35,931 bases of DNA, taken from NCBI GenBank assembly GCA_029555885.1, contig JAKPQT010000315.1, positions 1 to 35,931 on the forward strand, written 5' to 3'. The notes under the pieces were generated by a model. It was not told the DNA's origin, made no database searches, and saw only the letters and a list, made by a program, of their open reading frames with translations. The stretch comes from Chloroflexota bacterium (GTDB taxonomy: Bacteria; Chloroflexota; Anaerolineae; CG2-30-64-16). The stretch's first letter is position 1. Every line of letters starts with the position of its first letter. This document shows positions 18,401 through 25,459 of the stretch, piece by piece. The translations under genes were made by a program, and so were the position numbers.

Positions 18401-18698
18401 GTGGGACCGGATGGAGAGCCCCTGGTACAATCTCTTCAATGAGATCCCGCTAGAGCCGTTCACCGATGCGCGGGCGCGCGAGCTGCTGGTCGAGCCGGTG
18501 CGCGGGGTGTACGAATGGGAGCCGGATGCGCTGGACTTCGTGCTGAAACAGGCCGAGGGCCGGCCCTACCGCTTGCAGCAGTACGCACTTGAAGCGGTCA
18601 ACCACATGCTGCACGCTCACCGTGTCCATATCACCCTTGAGGATGTGCACGCGGCGCATGAGGTGTTGGAGCGGGCGCGTGGGGCCGTGCCGGAGTGA
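15459..18698 (+). CDS. Transmembrane two-propeller sensor fused to STAND/AAA ATPase
   Basis: This 1079-residue protein starts with a signal anchor (about 14-38). Residues ~50-630 contain fourteen two-component-propeller repeats, each with a G-x-LW-V/F-GT-like core, which is the number needed for two seven-bladed propellers. A Y_Y_Y-like Ig domain follows at about 637-734 (LPAGTHTLRITARD, then NYSEPVDLTLIVP), then one membrane helix (~750-768) and a basic juxtamembrane segment. The outer half thus matches hybrid two-component sensors, but the inner half is an ATPase in place of a histidine kinase: motif NPYVSGEP, Walker A HGERRMGKTT (K840) and Walker B LLMDEMD (D941, E942). It presumably couples an envelope ligand to NTPase switching. 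Ligand and output are unknown. The ATPase gene downstream is 31 nt away. Confidence 0.9.
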   Translation: MFAIFKLQPLNSLLARLVLSAIITVGITAVALTPGSRAADTPETLWETFAAGSGILSGNVFAIVPDHDGALWFGTEAGASRYNGRWQSFTTGNGLPGASVRAIAQTKDGAVWFATQAGLARRPPDGECCEKWTVAEGLPGNDLHTLTVAPVSPLGGEAQGVWVGTSQGLAYVEGDQVIVDSPMPGADIVASLADPNGDLIVGVNGSGVWRRRAQDGWQRLDDGTLVLGPRAALMRDTAGRLWVGTRNGVIYQDGETWGRFPLKADDTGLEVYALTPDGEGGLWVGTNEGVFYAADYEQGGLPVVQHRARQNGLVNDYVRVVTVDQDRGVWLGTIAGVSRHFGLVWQVERDPALEQQRINALLLDSAGRTWAGTELNGLAVLQEDRWEHLTSQNGLPDDRIVSLYEDSAGRIWVGTLTAVGYWQNGEGWRFFDAATPGLAGVPVYDFEQDARGSLWLATERGLSQWNEADGFAAVDRLAGTRVNALFHARDGALWFGTVSEGVFRLDGDRWETVTGAETAQLNDVVVNGIGQTDDGSLWVSSYNNGLWRLRDGGWERMDGELPSPKLLSLHAAGTNLWVGSRQGLSRFDGRTWQNYAGDILPAASIYALSLDGAGGAWIGSSTGLAHYRPDRSAPWVRVDSVNLLRAADGTFRLAGNTLEDLRLLAGDLTTLDRSLIFLTELRGLDTAPRVFEDAQITGYRDTALPAGTHTLRITARDTAFNYSEPVDLTLIVPKLVRLPGGALVRADALYAVLGIGGIVVVALSVTGGAGLRARARARRLSAEMAVRQREALERAFNPYVSGEPIRDTSMFFGREDLVQRIFNALHQNSIMIHGERRMGKTTLLYQLATQLRNAEDPEWAFIPVYVDLEGTPQERFFHHLMDAIWGVLQAYTAGGAPALRFAILTPEQYTDREFAVDLRVLLDRVKRVVAPRKARVILLMDEMDVISSYDTLAQQQLRRIFMSPLAANLGAVVAGIQISKEWDRMESPWYNLFNEIPLEPFTDARARELLVEPVRGVYEWEPDALDFVLKQAEGRPYRLQQYALEAVNHMLHAHRVHITLEDVHAAHEVLERARGAVPE

Positions 18699-18729
18699 AG
18701 CGGGGTGCCGCTGTTTTTGAGAGGTAGAT

Positions 18730-20016
18730 GTGCGTAATCCATATGTGACCGGGTCGTATGTGACCGGTCGCCAGCACTACGGACGTGAAACCCTCATCGA
18801 TTGCCTGCTACATGGGGAGGGCCGCGCGTACTGGGTGGTCGGCAGCCGGCGCATCGGCAAAACCTCGCTGCTGCGCCAGTTGGAGTTGCGCGCGCTGGAG
18901 GACGCCGACAGCACGCTCATCCCCATCGTCTGGGACATGCAGGGCTGCAACAGTTTTGCTTGTCTGAGCCGCTACCTGGCAGACGCGGTAAGCGATCACC
19001 CGGAACGCTTCGAACCGCTTCAACTGCCGGTCAAGATGCTGCGGTCAGAGAATGCGTCGGTCTTCCTGGCGCAGGCGCGGCGGCGCGCGGTGCAGGCGGG
19101 TCGTGAGCTGTTCCTGCTGTGCGACGAGACAGAAGTGCTCATCAATATCGCGCGCAGCGCGCCGCAGGCCATGCAGCAACTCCATAAGCAACTGACCGCG
19201 GGTGCGGGCCTGCGCGTGGTGATGACCTCCACGCGGCAGATTTACCGGATGCACGATATCTGCCGCAATTGGCCGACCTCGTCCTTCCTGGCCGGGTTCG
19301 ACATGTCGCACACCCTGGGCAGCCTGGGCCCGCGCGCCGCAGTGGAGCTGATCCTTCAGGCGCAGGAGCCGCCGGAGCAGCAGGTCCGCGCGGACCCGGC
19401 CACCGTGGCCGCCATCTCTGAGGCCACCAACAACCACCCGCTGCTGCTGCAGGTGCTGTGCTCGCGATTGTTCCAGGAAGACGGGACGCTGGCGCCCCTG
19501 GCCGACGAGCACCTGTACGTGGACTCCATCCTCGCCGGCTTCTTCGAGCACGACTTCCGGCTGCTCACCGAGGCTGACCGCCAGATTCTCCTCGCCGTTC
19601 ACCGGGCCGCCGAGATTACGCCGGGCCAATTGGCTGCAGACGCCGACGGCCATTCTACCGAAATGGAGCAACGGTTGTATAATCTGGAGGGCCTGGGATA
19701 TCTGCGGCGCAAGGCCGGCCAGGTCGCTATCGGCAACCGGTTCCTCGCGAACTGGCTGTCCATGCAAGGCCAGGCGCTGGAGAAGCTGCCCCCGCTGCAG
19801 ACCTCGGACACCGCCATGCGCAAGGCGCTGACCAGGCACCAGCCGCGCGAGCGCAACGCGCTGCTGGCCTTGTTGAATGCCCGCCGCGCGCGGCTGGTCG
19901 AGTTGGAAGCCGTGCGGGCGCGCGACTTCCTGGCCGTCACGCCCCAGGTGCTCGACGAAATCGAGCAGGTACAGGGGGAAATCCGCGACCTGCGCAGCCT
20001 GTTGCGCCAGCGGTAG
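18730..20016 (+). CDS. Soluble STAND-type ATPase with C-terminal winged helix and coiled coil
   Basis: This 428-residue cytosolic NTPase opens with NPYVTG, the same motif that precedes the ATPase of the upstream sensor, followed by a YGRE segment. Walker A is GSRRIGKTS (K44) and Walker B is FLLCDETEVL (D132, E133). An arginine/Sensor-like region (VVMTSTRQIYRM) follows. A winged-helix-like segment lies around 275-335 (ADRQILLAVHRAA... LYNLEGLGYLRRK), and the C-terminus (about 370-428) is predicted helical and coiled-coil. GTG 18730 has GAGAGG upstream; an ATG two bases earlier is out of frame. Its closeness and shared N-terminal motif suggest it works with, or is a paralogue of, the sensor ATPase. 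Substrate and partner are not known. Confidence 0.85.
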   Translation: MRNPYVTGSYVTGRQHYGRETLIDCLLHGEGRAYWVVGSRRIGKTSLLRQLELRALEDADSTLIPIVWDMQGCNSFACLSRYLADAVSDHPERFEPLQLPVKMLRSENASVFLAQARRRAVQAGRELFLLCDETEVLINIARSAPQAMQQLHKQLTAGAGLRVVMTSTRQIYRMHDICRNWPTSSFLAGFDMSHTLGSLGPRAAVELILQAQEPPEQQVRADPATVAAISEATNNHPLLLQVLCSRLFQEDGTLAPLADEHLYVDSILAGFFEHDFRLLTEADRQILLAVHRAAEITPGQLAADADGHSTEMEQRLYNLEGLGYLRRKAGQVAIGNRFLANWLSMQGQALEKLPPLQTSDTAMRKALTRHQPRERNALLALLNARRARLVELEAVRARDFLAVTPQVLDEIEQVQGEIRDLRSLLRQR

Positions 20017-20042
20017 ACCGCGCAGGGCTAGAAGGAGCACTC

Positions 20043-21152
20043 GTGAGCGAAGCAATCCCGCTCGTAGATTTGCGCGCCCAGTATGCGGCCATCCGGGAAG
20101 ACGTGACCGCAGCCATGCAGCGCGTGCTGGATAGCGCCGGTTTCATCATGGGGCCCGAGGTCAGCAACTTCGAGACTGCCTTCGCGCGCTATGTCGGCGC
20201 GCAGGCGGCCGTCGGGGTGGCATCGGGCACGGCCGCGCTGCACCTGGCGTTGCTGGCCTGCGGCGTCGGCCCTGGCGATGAAGTGATCACCACGCCCTTC
20301 ACCTTCTATGCGACCGCAGAAGCCATCGCGCAGGCAGGTGCGACGCCGGTCTTTGTCGACATCCGTCGCGATACGTATAATGTGGACGCGGCGCAGCTAG
20401 AGGCCGCACTTACCCCGCGCACGCGCGCGGTCATCCCGGTGCATCTGTACGGCCAGCCCGCAGACATGGCCGCCATCAGCGCATTCGCGCGTGCGCATGG
20501 CTTGTGGGTCATCGAGGACGCGGCGCAGGCGCACGGCGCGGAGGTCGAAGGGCAGCGCTGCGGGACCCTGGGCGACATCGCCTGTTTCAGCTTCTTCCCG
20601 AGCAAGAACCTCGGCTGCTACGGCGACGGCGGCATGGTGACGAGCAACAATCCGGAGCTGCTGGCCCGTGTGCGGCGGCTGCGCGACCACGGCCGCGTTG
20701 CCAAGTACGAGCACGTCGAGCTGGGGTGGGCCTACCGGCTGGACGCACTGCAGGCCGCGGTGCTTGGCGCCAAGCTGCCCCACCTGGAAGCGTGGACCGC
20801 AGCCCGGCGCGGGGCCGCTCAGTATTACAACGAGCTGCTCGCGGATTCCCCGGTCGGCCTGCCGGTCGAGCTACCGGGCAACCGGCACGTCTATCACCTG
20901 TACGTGATTCGGGTACAGGAGCGGGATGCCCTGGTCGAATACTTGCACATGCAGGGCATCGGCGCCAGCGTGCACTATCCGCTGCCTCTCCACTTGCAGC
21001 CGGTCTACCGGGATCGGGGCTGGGGGCCGGGGAGCTTCCCGGTCGCGGAGCGCGCGGCCTCCGAAGTGCTGTCGCTGCCGCTCTACGCCGAGATCACGCC
21101 CACCCAGCAGGAGCGGGTCGCGGCCGCCATCCGGCAATTCCCGTCCGGCTGA
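20043..21152 (+). CDS. DegT/DnrJ/EryC1/StrS aminotransferase (WbpE/WlbC-like)
   Basis: This encodes a 369-residue PLP-dependent sugar aminotransferase. The PLP lysine is K188 in FSFFPSKNLGCYGDGG, and the cofactor-contacting VIEDAAQAHG holds D159. The N-terminus IPLVDLRAQY is typical of the family. Because the same operon has a WlbA-like oxidoreductase and a WlbB-like acyltransferase, the likely reaction is amination at C3 of UDP-2-acetamido-3-keto-glucuronate, using glutamate, in the cytosol. That substrate is inferred from context, since closely related enzymes act on other keto sugars. GTG 20043 has a good AAGGAG site. It opens the glycan operon 26 nt after the ATPase gene. Confidence 0.92.
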   Translation: MSEAIPLVDLRAQYAAIREDVTAAMQRVLDSAGFIMGPEVSNFETAFARYVGAQAAVGVASGTAALHLALLACGVGPGDEVITTPFTFYATAEAIAQAGATPVFVDIRRDTYNVDAAQLEAALTPRTRAVIPVHLYGQPADMAAISAFARAHGLWVIEDAAQAHGAEVEGQRCGTLGDIACFSFFPSKNLGCYGDGGMVTSNNPELLARVRRLRDHGRVAKYEHVELGWAYRLDALQAAVLGAKLPHLEAWTAARRGAAQYYNELLADSPVGLPVELPGNRHVYHLYVIRVQERDALVEYLHMQGIGASVHYPLPLHLQPVYRDRGWGPGSFPVAERAASEVLSLPLYAEITPTQQERVAAAIRQFPSG

Positions 21153-21176
21153 GGGCGCTGTGTCTATGAGCAACAC

Positions 21177-22205
21177 ATGATCGCTGACTCTCTGTCTTCT
21201 CCCGTTGTGGGTGCCGCCACCCTCCCGCCGGTCCGCCCGGCCGTCTCCGTCCTGATTCCCGCGCACAACGAAGCCGGCAATGTGGCTGAGCTGGTCGCGC
21301 GCGTGGGCCGGGCGCTCGCCGCGTGCGGGCTGAGCGACGGCCAGGGCGAGATGGTTTTCGTCGACGACGGCTCGACCGATGGGACCGGCGACGCGATGGA
21401 GCAGCTTGCCGCAGCGCATCCCTTCCTGCGCGTCATCCGCCACCGCCGCAACCGGGGCCTGACCGCGGCGCTCCGCACCGGCTTCCATGCGGTGCGCGGG
21501 GATTTCATCCTGTTTCTCCCTGCGGACCTCGAATCGGACCCGGAAACCGACATCCCGCTGCTCCTCGGCAAATTGAACGAAGGCTATGACGTGGTGTCCG
21601 GCTGGCGGCAGGGCCGCAAGGAAGGCAAGGTCTTCGCCTCGGCCATCTACAACCTGGCCTCGCGCTGGCTGTTCGGCCTTCGCCTCCACGACATGAACTG
21701 GATCAAGGGCTTCCGCCGCGAGGTCATCGAGTCGCTGCCGCCGCTGCGCTCCGATTGGCACCGCTTCCTCGTCCACATTGCCGCACATCAGGGCTACCGG
21801 GTCGGTGAAGTCGCGACGCCGTGGCACCGTCGCAAGTCGGGCCGCTCGAAGTTCGGCCTCAGCCGCATCCCCAAGTCGCTCCTGGATGTGCTCGTGGTCT
21901 GGTTCCTGCTGACCTTCAGCCGCGCGCCGATGCGCTTCTTCGGCGGGCTGGGGCTGGCCGCGCTGCTGTTGAGCAGCACGACGTTTCTCTGGCTGCTCTG
22001 GCTGTGGCTGGCCAACGGTGCGCAGCGCCGCCCCTTCTTTTGGGCGGCCATCGGCCTGGCGATTGCCGGGCTCATCCTGTTCCTCATCGGCTTTATCGCG
22101 GAGCTGGTCGTCAGCCAGGCGGAGCAGCTGGCAGAGGTCGAGCGCCTGGTGCGCGAGGAACGGCTGGCTGCCGACTGGAGCCGCGATGACCGGGGCGGCC
22201 CGTGA
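21177..22205 (+). CDS. Family 2 glycosyltransferase, dolichol-phosphate mannosyltransferase-like
   Basis: This 342-residue GT-A enzyme has the family-2 nucleotide motif FVDDGSTDGT (D63, D64) and the loop PADLESDPE. The first aspartate of the usual DAD is proline here, with D117 kept. Two C-terminal membrane helices lie at about 255-280 and 285-310, as in polyprenyl-phosphate sugar transferases of the DPM1/GtrB type, and a charged tail follows. It probably moves a sugar from a nucleotide donor to a lipid phosphate on the inner face of the membrane. A four-codon ATG frame (21166) overlaps its start region and may couple translation from the gene before. Confidence 0.9.
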   Translation: MIADSLSSPVVGAATLPPVRPAVSVLIPAHNEAGNVAELVARVGRALAACGLSDGQGEMVFVDDGSTDGTGDAMEQLAAAHPFLRVIRHRRNRGLTAALRTGFHAVRGDFILFLPADLESDPETDIPLLLGKLNEGYDVVSGWRQGRKEGKVFASAIYNLASRWLFGLRLHDMNWIKGFRREVIESLPPLRSDWHRFLVHIAAHQGYRVGEVATPWHRRKSGRSKFGLSRIPKSLLDVLVVWFLLTFSRAPMRFFGGLGLAALLLSSTTFLWLLWLWLANGAQRRPFFWAAIGLAIAGLILFLIGFIAELVVSQAEQLAEVERLVREERLAADWSRDDRGGP

Positions 22206-23443
22206 AGATCGGCGTCCTGACCCACAACTACCCGCGTTTCCCCGGTGACTTCTCCGGGCGTTTCGTCGAGGCGTTGAGCGAAGAGCTTGCACACCAGGGA
22301 CACACGGTGACGGTCATCGCGCCGTGGGATGCCGCGTTTGTCCCGCGGCCGGCTGATTCTGCGGTGACGTTGCGCCTCTATCGCTACGCGCCCCGCGCCG
22401 ATTGGCACCGCCTCGGCTACATGCGCACCATGCAGGCCGATGTGCGGATGCGCAAGCTCACCTATCTCCTGGCGCCCGGCATGTTTCTGGCCGGCGCGCG
22501 GGCGGTCATGGGCTGGGCCGCGGCCTCTCGCCCCGACGTGCTGCACGCGCACTGGGCGCTGCCGAACGGCTTCCTGGCCGCGTTGGCCGCCCGGCGCTAC
22601 CGTATTCCCCTGGTCGTCTCCATCCCCGGCTCCGATGCAACGGTCGCCGCGCAGAATCCGCTCTTTGGCCGCATGGCTCGTTTCGCATTCGACACCGCGG
22701 GGCTTATTACCTCGAATGCGTCCGAGCTGCGCGACGCGGCGGTGCACGACCTCGGCGCAGACCCGCGTAAGTTCGACCTCATTGCATACGGGGTGGACCC
22801 GGATGCACTCAAGCCCGACGCGACCGGCACGGTCGAGCTGCGCAGCCAACTGGGGATTCCCGGCGATGCAGTCGTGCTGCTGGCCGTGGGCCGGATGGTC
22901 TACAAGAAGGGTTTCGACTACCTGCTGCGGGCCGCGGCGCTGCTCAAGGAGTCGGATCCCCGTCTGTTTGCGCAGTTGCGGCTGGTCATGGTGGGTGAGG
23001 GCGACCTGTGGGCCGAGTGGCAGGCGCTGGCCCGCGACCTGGGCCTGGCAGACGCGGTCCACTGGGTTGGCAACGTCCCGACTGCGCGCATGGGCGTATT
23101 CAACAACCTGGCCGATATCGCAGTCATGCCCGCGGTCAGCAAGCCGGCCACCGGGCTGGCCGTGTCCGTGCTCGATGCAATGTCGTGCGGCAAGCCGGTG
23201 GTTGCTTCCAGGGCTGCGGGCAATGACCTTGCCGTGCGCGATGGCGTCAACGGCATCCTGGTGCCGGAGCAGGACGCGCCCGCGCTGGCTGCTGCACTCG
23301 CGCGGCTCGCCGCGAATCCGGCCCTGCGTGCGCAGATGGGCGCGGCCAGCCGCCGCCTGATCGGGACCGAGCTGGGCTGGCCGCAACTGGCTGCCCGCTA
23401 TGTGGCGCACTTCGCGCGGTTGGCCGGGGAGCTGCGTCGGTGA
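22202..23443 (+). CDS. Family 4 glycosyltransferase
   Basis: This is a 413-residue GT-B retaining glycosyltransferase. It has an N-terminal glycine-rich start (GVLTHNYPRFPGDFSGRF), HAHWALPNGF near residue 115, VGRMVYKKGFDYLLRA, and the C-terminal donor site. The usual E-x7-E of this site is altered: residues 317 and 325 are T and D (ATGLAVSVLDAMSCGKPVV). It is probably peripheral to the inner membrane and acts on a lipid-linked glycan. GTG 22202 overlaps the preceding stop by 4 nt, and the next gene overlaps its own stop, so the three are translationally coupled. Confidence 0.9.
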   Translation: MKIGVLTHNYPRFPGDFSGRFVEALSEELAHQGHTVTVIAPWDAAFVPRPADSAVTLRLYRYAPRADWHRLGYMRTMQADVRMRKLTYLLAPGMFLAGARAVMGWAAASRPDVLHAHWALPNGFLAALAARRYRIPLVVSIPGSDATVAAQNPLFGRMARFAFDTAGLITSNASELRDAAVHDLGADPRKFDLIAYGVDPDALKPDATGTVELRSQLGIPGDAVVLLAVGRMVYKKGFDYLLRAAALLKESDPRLFAQLRLVMVGEGDLWAEWQALARDLGLADAVHWVGNVPTARMGVFNNLADIAVMPAVSKPATGLAVSVLDAMSCGKPVVASRAAGNDLAVRDGVNGILVPEQDAPALAAALARLAANPALRAQMGAASRRLIGTELGWPQLAARYVAHFARLAGELRR

Positions 23444-24357
23444 AGGCCGTGCTGCTCGGCGGCAGCGGCTTCATCGGCGCGCACCTGGCCCGCACGCTGC
23501 TTGACGCGGGCGACACGGTGACAAGCTGGGACCGGCAACTGCCGGCCTACGCGCCGCGCTGGCCGGGCGTCGATTACCGCCTGGGCGACCTGTATCAGCC
23601 TGACGCGGCGGGCCTGGCCGATGTCCTGGCAGGCGCGGACCTCGTGTATCACCTGGCATGGCGCTTCCTGCCCGCGGAGTCGAACGGCCAGATGCAGGCC
23701 GACATCGCAGCCAACCTGGCCGGGACCGTGCGCCTGCTGGAAACGTGCGTCGCGCAGCGCGTGGGCCGGGTCATCTTCTTCTCATCAGGGGGCACGGTCT
23801 ACGGCCCGGCGCAGACCGCGCCCATCCCGGAGACGCACCCGACCGAGCCGCGCAGCTCCCACGCGATTCTCAAGCTGGCCGTGGAGAAGTACCTGGCGCT
23901 GTTCGGCCAATTGCACGGACTGGACTATGTCGTCCTGCGGCCCGGCAATCCCTTTGGGCCTTACCAGGACCCCGGCCGCGGGCAGGGCGTCATCCCCGCC
24001 TTCCTGGCTCAGGCCGCCGCGGGGCAGCCGCTCGATGTCTGGGGCGATGGCCAGGTCGTGCGGGACTATTTCTATGTGGGCGACCTGGCGGAGGCTGCCT
24101 GGCTCGCCGGCCGGACCGCGGCCAGCCGCACCGTCTACAACATCGGCTCGGGCGTGGGCCGCTCGCTGGCCGATGTGATTGCCGCGCTGGAGCGGCTGCT
24201 CGACCGCCCGCTGCCCGTGCAGCATCACCCGGCGCGCACCGTCGATGTGCCGGTGAACGTCCTGGACATCACGAAGGCCCGCACGCTGCTCGGCTGGTCG
24301 CCGCGTACCTCATTCGAGGAAGGCCTGCGACGCACACTCATTGCTATAGCAGGGTAG
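23440..24357 (+). CDS. NAD-dependent nucleotide-sugar epimerase/dehydratase (SDR)
   Basis: This 305-residue extended short-chain dehydrogenase has the NAD loop GGSGFIG (residues 7-13) and a WcaG/GalE-like fold (SSGGTVYG, LRPGNPFGPYQDPGRGQGV, RDYFYVGDLAEA). The expected catalytic Tyr-x3-Lys reads H141-A-I-L-K145, so the tyrosine is histidine. The sequence otherwise looks intact. It could be a UDP-sugar 4-epimerase, but with the missing tyrosine activity is uncertain. GTG 23440 overlaps the GT4 stop. The stop codon and last residues (IAG) are supplied by a palindromic element (24347-24387). Confidence 0.88.
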   Translation: MKAVLLGGSGFIGAHLARTLLDAGDTVTSWDRQLPAYAPRWPGVDYRLGDLYQPDAAGLADVLAGADLVYHLAWRFLPAESNGQMQADIAANLAGTVRLLETCVAQRVGRVIFFSSGGTVYGPAQTAPIPETHPTEPRSSHAILKLAVEKYLALFGQLHGLDYVVLRPGNPFGPYQDPGRGQGVIPAFLAQAAAGQPLDVWGDGQVVRDYFYVGDLAEAAWLAGRTAASRTVYNIGSGVGRSLADVIAALERLLDRPLPVQHHPARTVDVPVNVLDITKARTLLGWSPRTSFEEGLRRTLIAIAG

Positions 24358-24387
24358 GCTGAGGCGAAGCCTCAGCCTACCCTGCTA
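24347..24387. other. 19-bp perfect hairpin with GAA loop at the epimerase gene end
   Basis: Bases 24347-24365 are the reverse complement of 24369-24387 with loop GAA (24366-24368). The epimerase stop codon TAG (24355-24357) is inside the left arm. The gap to the next start (24413) contains no other structure. The inner sequence AGGCTGAGGCGAA resembles that of the folC-lon hairpin. It may attenuate or terminate transcription between the two halves of the operon, or be a mobile palindrome; no T-tract follows. Confidence 0.65.
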
Positions 24388-24412
24388 ACACTTCCAACAA
24401 AGAGATAGCATC

Positions 24413-25438
24413 ATGGAACAACTCCGGTTTGGCTTGATCGGCTGCGGCCGGGTGGCGCCCCGCCATGCCGAATCCGTTGACGCGCTGCCCGACGCGCGGC
24501 TGGTCGCGGTGGCCGACGTGCGCGAGAGCCGCGCCGCTCACTTCGCGCAGCACTATGGCGCCGATATGCTCACCGACTACCGCGCGCTGCTAGCGCGGCC
24601 CGACGTCGATGTCGTGAGCATCTGCACACCCTCCGGGCTGCACGCGCAGATGGCGATCGATGCGCTGCAGGCGGGCAAGCATGTCATCGTCGAAAAGCCC
24701 ATCGCCCTCTCGCTGGCGGACGCGGACCGCATGATTGCCACCGCGGCTGCGACAGGGCGCAAGCTCTGCGTTGTGCTGCAGAACCGCTACAACCCCCCGA
24801 TGCAGGACCTCCGCCGCATCGTGGACGAAGGGCGGCTGGGCCGGTTGCTCCTGGGCAACGCGACCGTCCGCTGGTACCGGCCGCAGGAATACTACGAGGA
24901 CGAGTGGCACGGCACATGGGCGATGGACGGCGGCGCGCTGATGAACCAGTCCATCCATCACATCGACGCGCTGCAATGGTTCATGGGCCGGCCGGAGAGC
25001 GTGTTCGCCTTCACGGGCACGCTGGCGCACCGCATGGAGGCCGAGGACACCGGCGTCGCGGTGATTCGCTTTGCGGGCGGCGCGCTCGGCTCGGTCGAAG
25101 GCTCCACGATCACCTATCCGGAGAACATCGAAGGGTCGCTCGCGGTGTTCGGTGAACTGGGCTCGGCTAAGATCGGCGGCACTGCGCTCAACCGCAAGGT
25201 GGTGTGGAAGGTGGCCGGCGAGCTGGAGCGCGAGCGCGAGATACTCATGCGCGACCAGGTGGACCCGCCCTCGATCTACGGCACGAGCCACCAGAAGGTC
25301 ATCGCGGACATGATCGAGGCGATCCGCGAAGACCGGGCGCCGAAGACCCACGGCGCGGAGGCGCGCAAGTCGCTGGCGCTGGTGCTGGCGATTTACGAGT
25401 CTGCGCGCACGGGGCAGCCGGTGACCATGCAGGCTTGA
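24413..25438 (+). CDS. Gfo/Idh/MocA oxidoreductase, WlbA/WbpB-like
   Basis: This encodes a 341-residue NAD-dependent sugar dehydrogenase. The Rossmann motif is GLIGCGRVAPRH (residues 7-18), the active-site EKP is E94-K95-P96, and the catalytic-region block is WHGTWAMDGGALMNQSIHHID (about residues 165-185, with H182). That block closely resembles WlbA, which oxidises UDP-N-acetylglucosaminuronate at C3 before the aminotransferase acts. The neighbours (aminotransferase 20043, acyltransferase 25456) fit. ATG 24413 has a GAGATAG site, 55 nt after the epimerase stop. Its stop codon is embedded in a GTTGAAAG-type repeat. Confidence 0.9.
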   Translation: MEQLRFGLIGCGRVAPRHAESVDALPDARLVAVADVRESRAAHFAQHYGADMLTDYRALLARPDVDVVSICTPSGLHAQMAIDALQAGKHVIVEKPIALSLADADRMIATAAATGRKLCVVLQNRYNPPMQDLRRIVDEGRLGRLLLGNATVRWYRPQEYYEDEWHGTWAMDGGALMNQSIHHIDALQWFMGRPESVFAFTGTLAHRMEAEDTGVAVIRFAGGALGSVEGSTITYPENIEGSLAVFGELGSAKIGGTALNRKVVWKVAGELEREREILMRDQVDPPSIYGTSHQKVIADMIEAIREDRAPKTHGAEARKSLALVLAIYESARTGQPVTMQA

Positions 25439-25459
25439 AAGTTGAAGGTTGAAAGTTGA
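25435..25459. repeat. GTTGAAAG-type repeat spanning a stop and a start codon
   Basis: Three TTGAA(A/G)-type units run from 25435 to 25459. The TGA of the oxidoreductase (25436-25438) and the TTG start of the acyltransferase (25456-25458) both lie inside. The whole 17-nt spacer is repeat sequence, and its GAAGG could act as the ribosome-binding site. Confidence 0.6.

Noticed and set aside
15459..20016. Anti-phage defence system based on STAND ATPases
   Set aside because: No nuclease, TIR, protease or other effector domain is visible, and there are no other defence genes nearby. Sensing is the safer reading.
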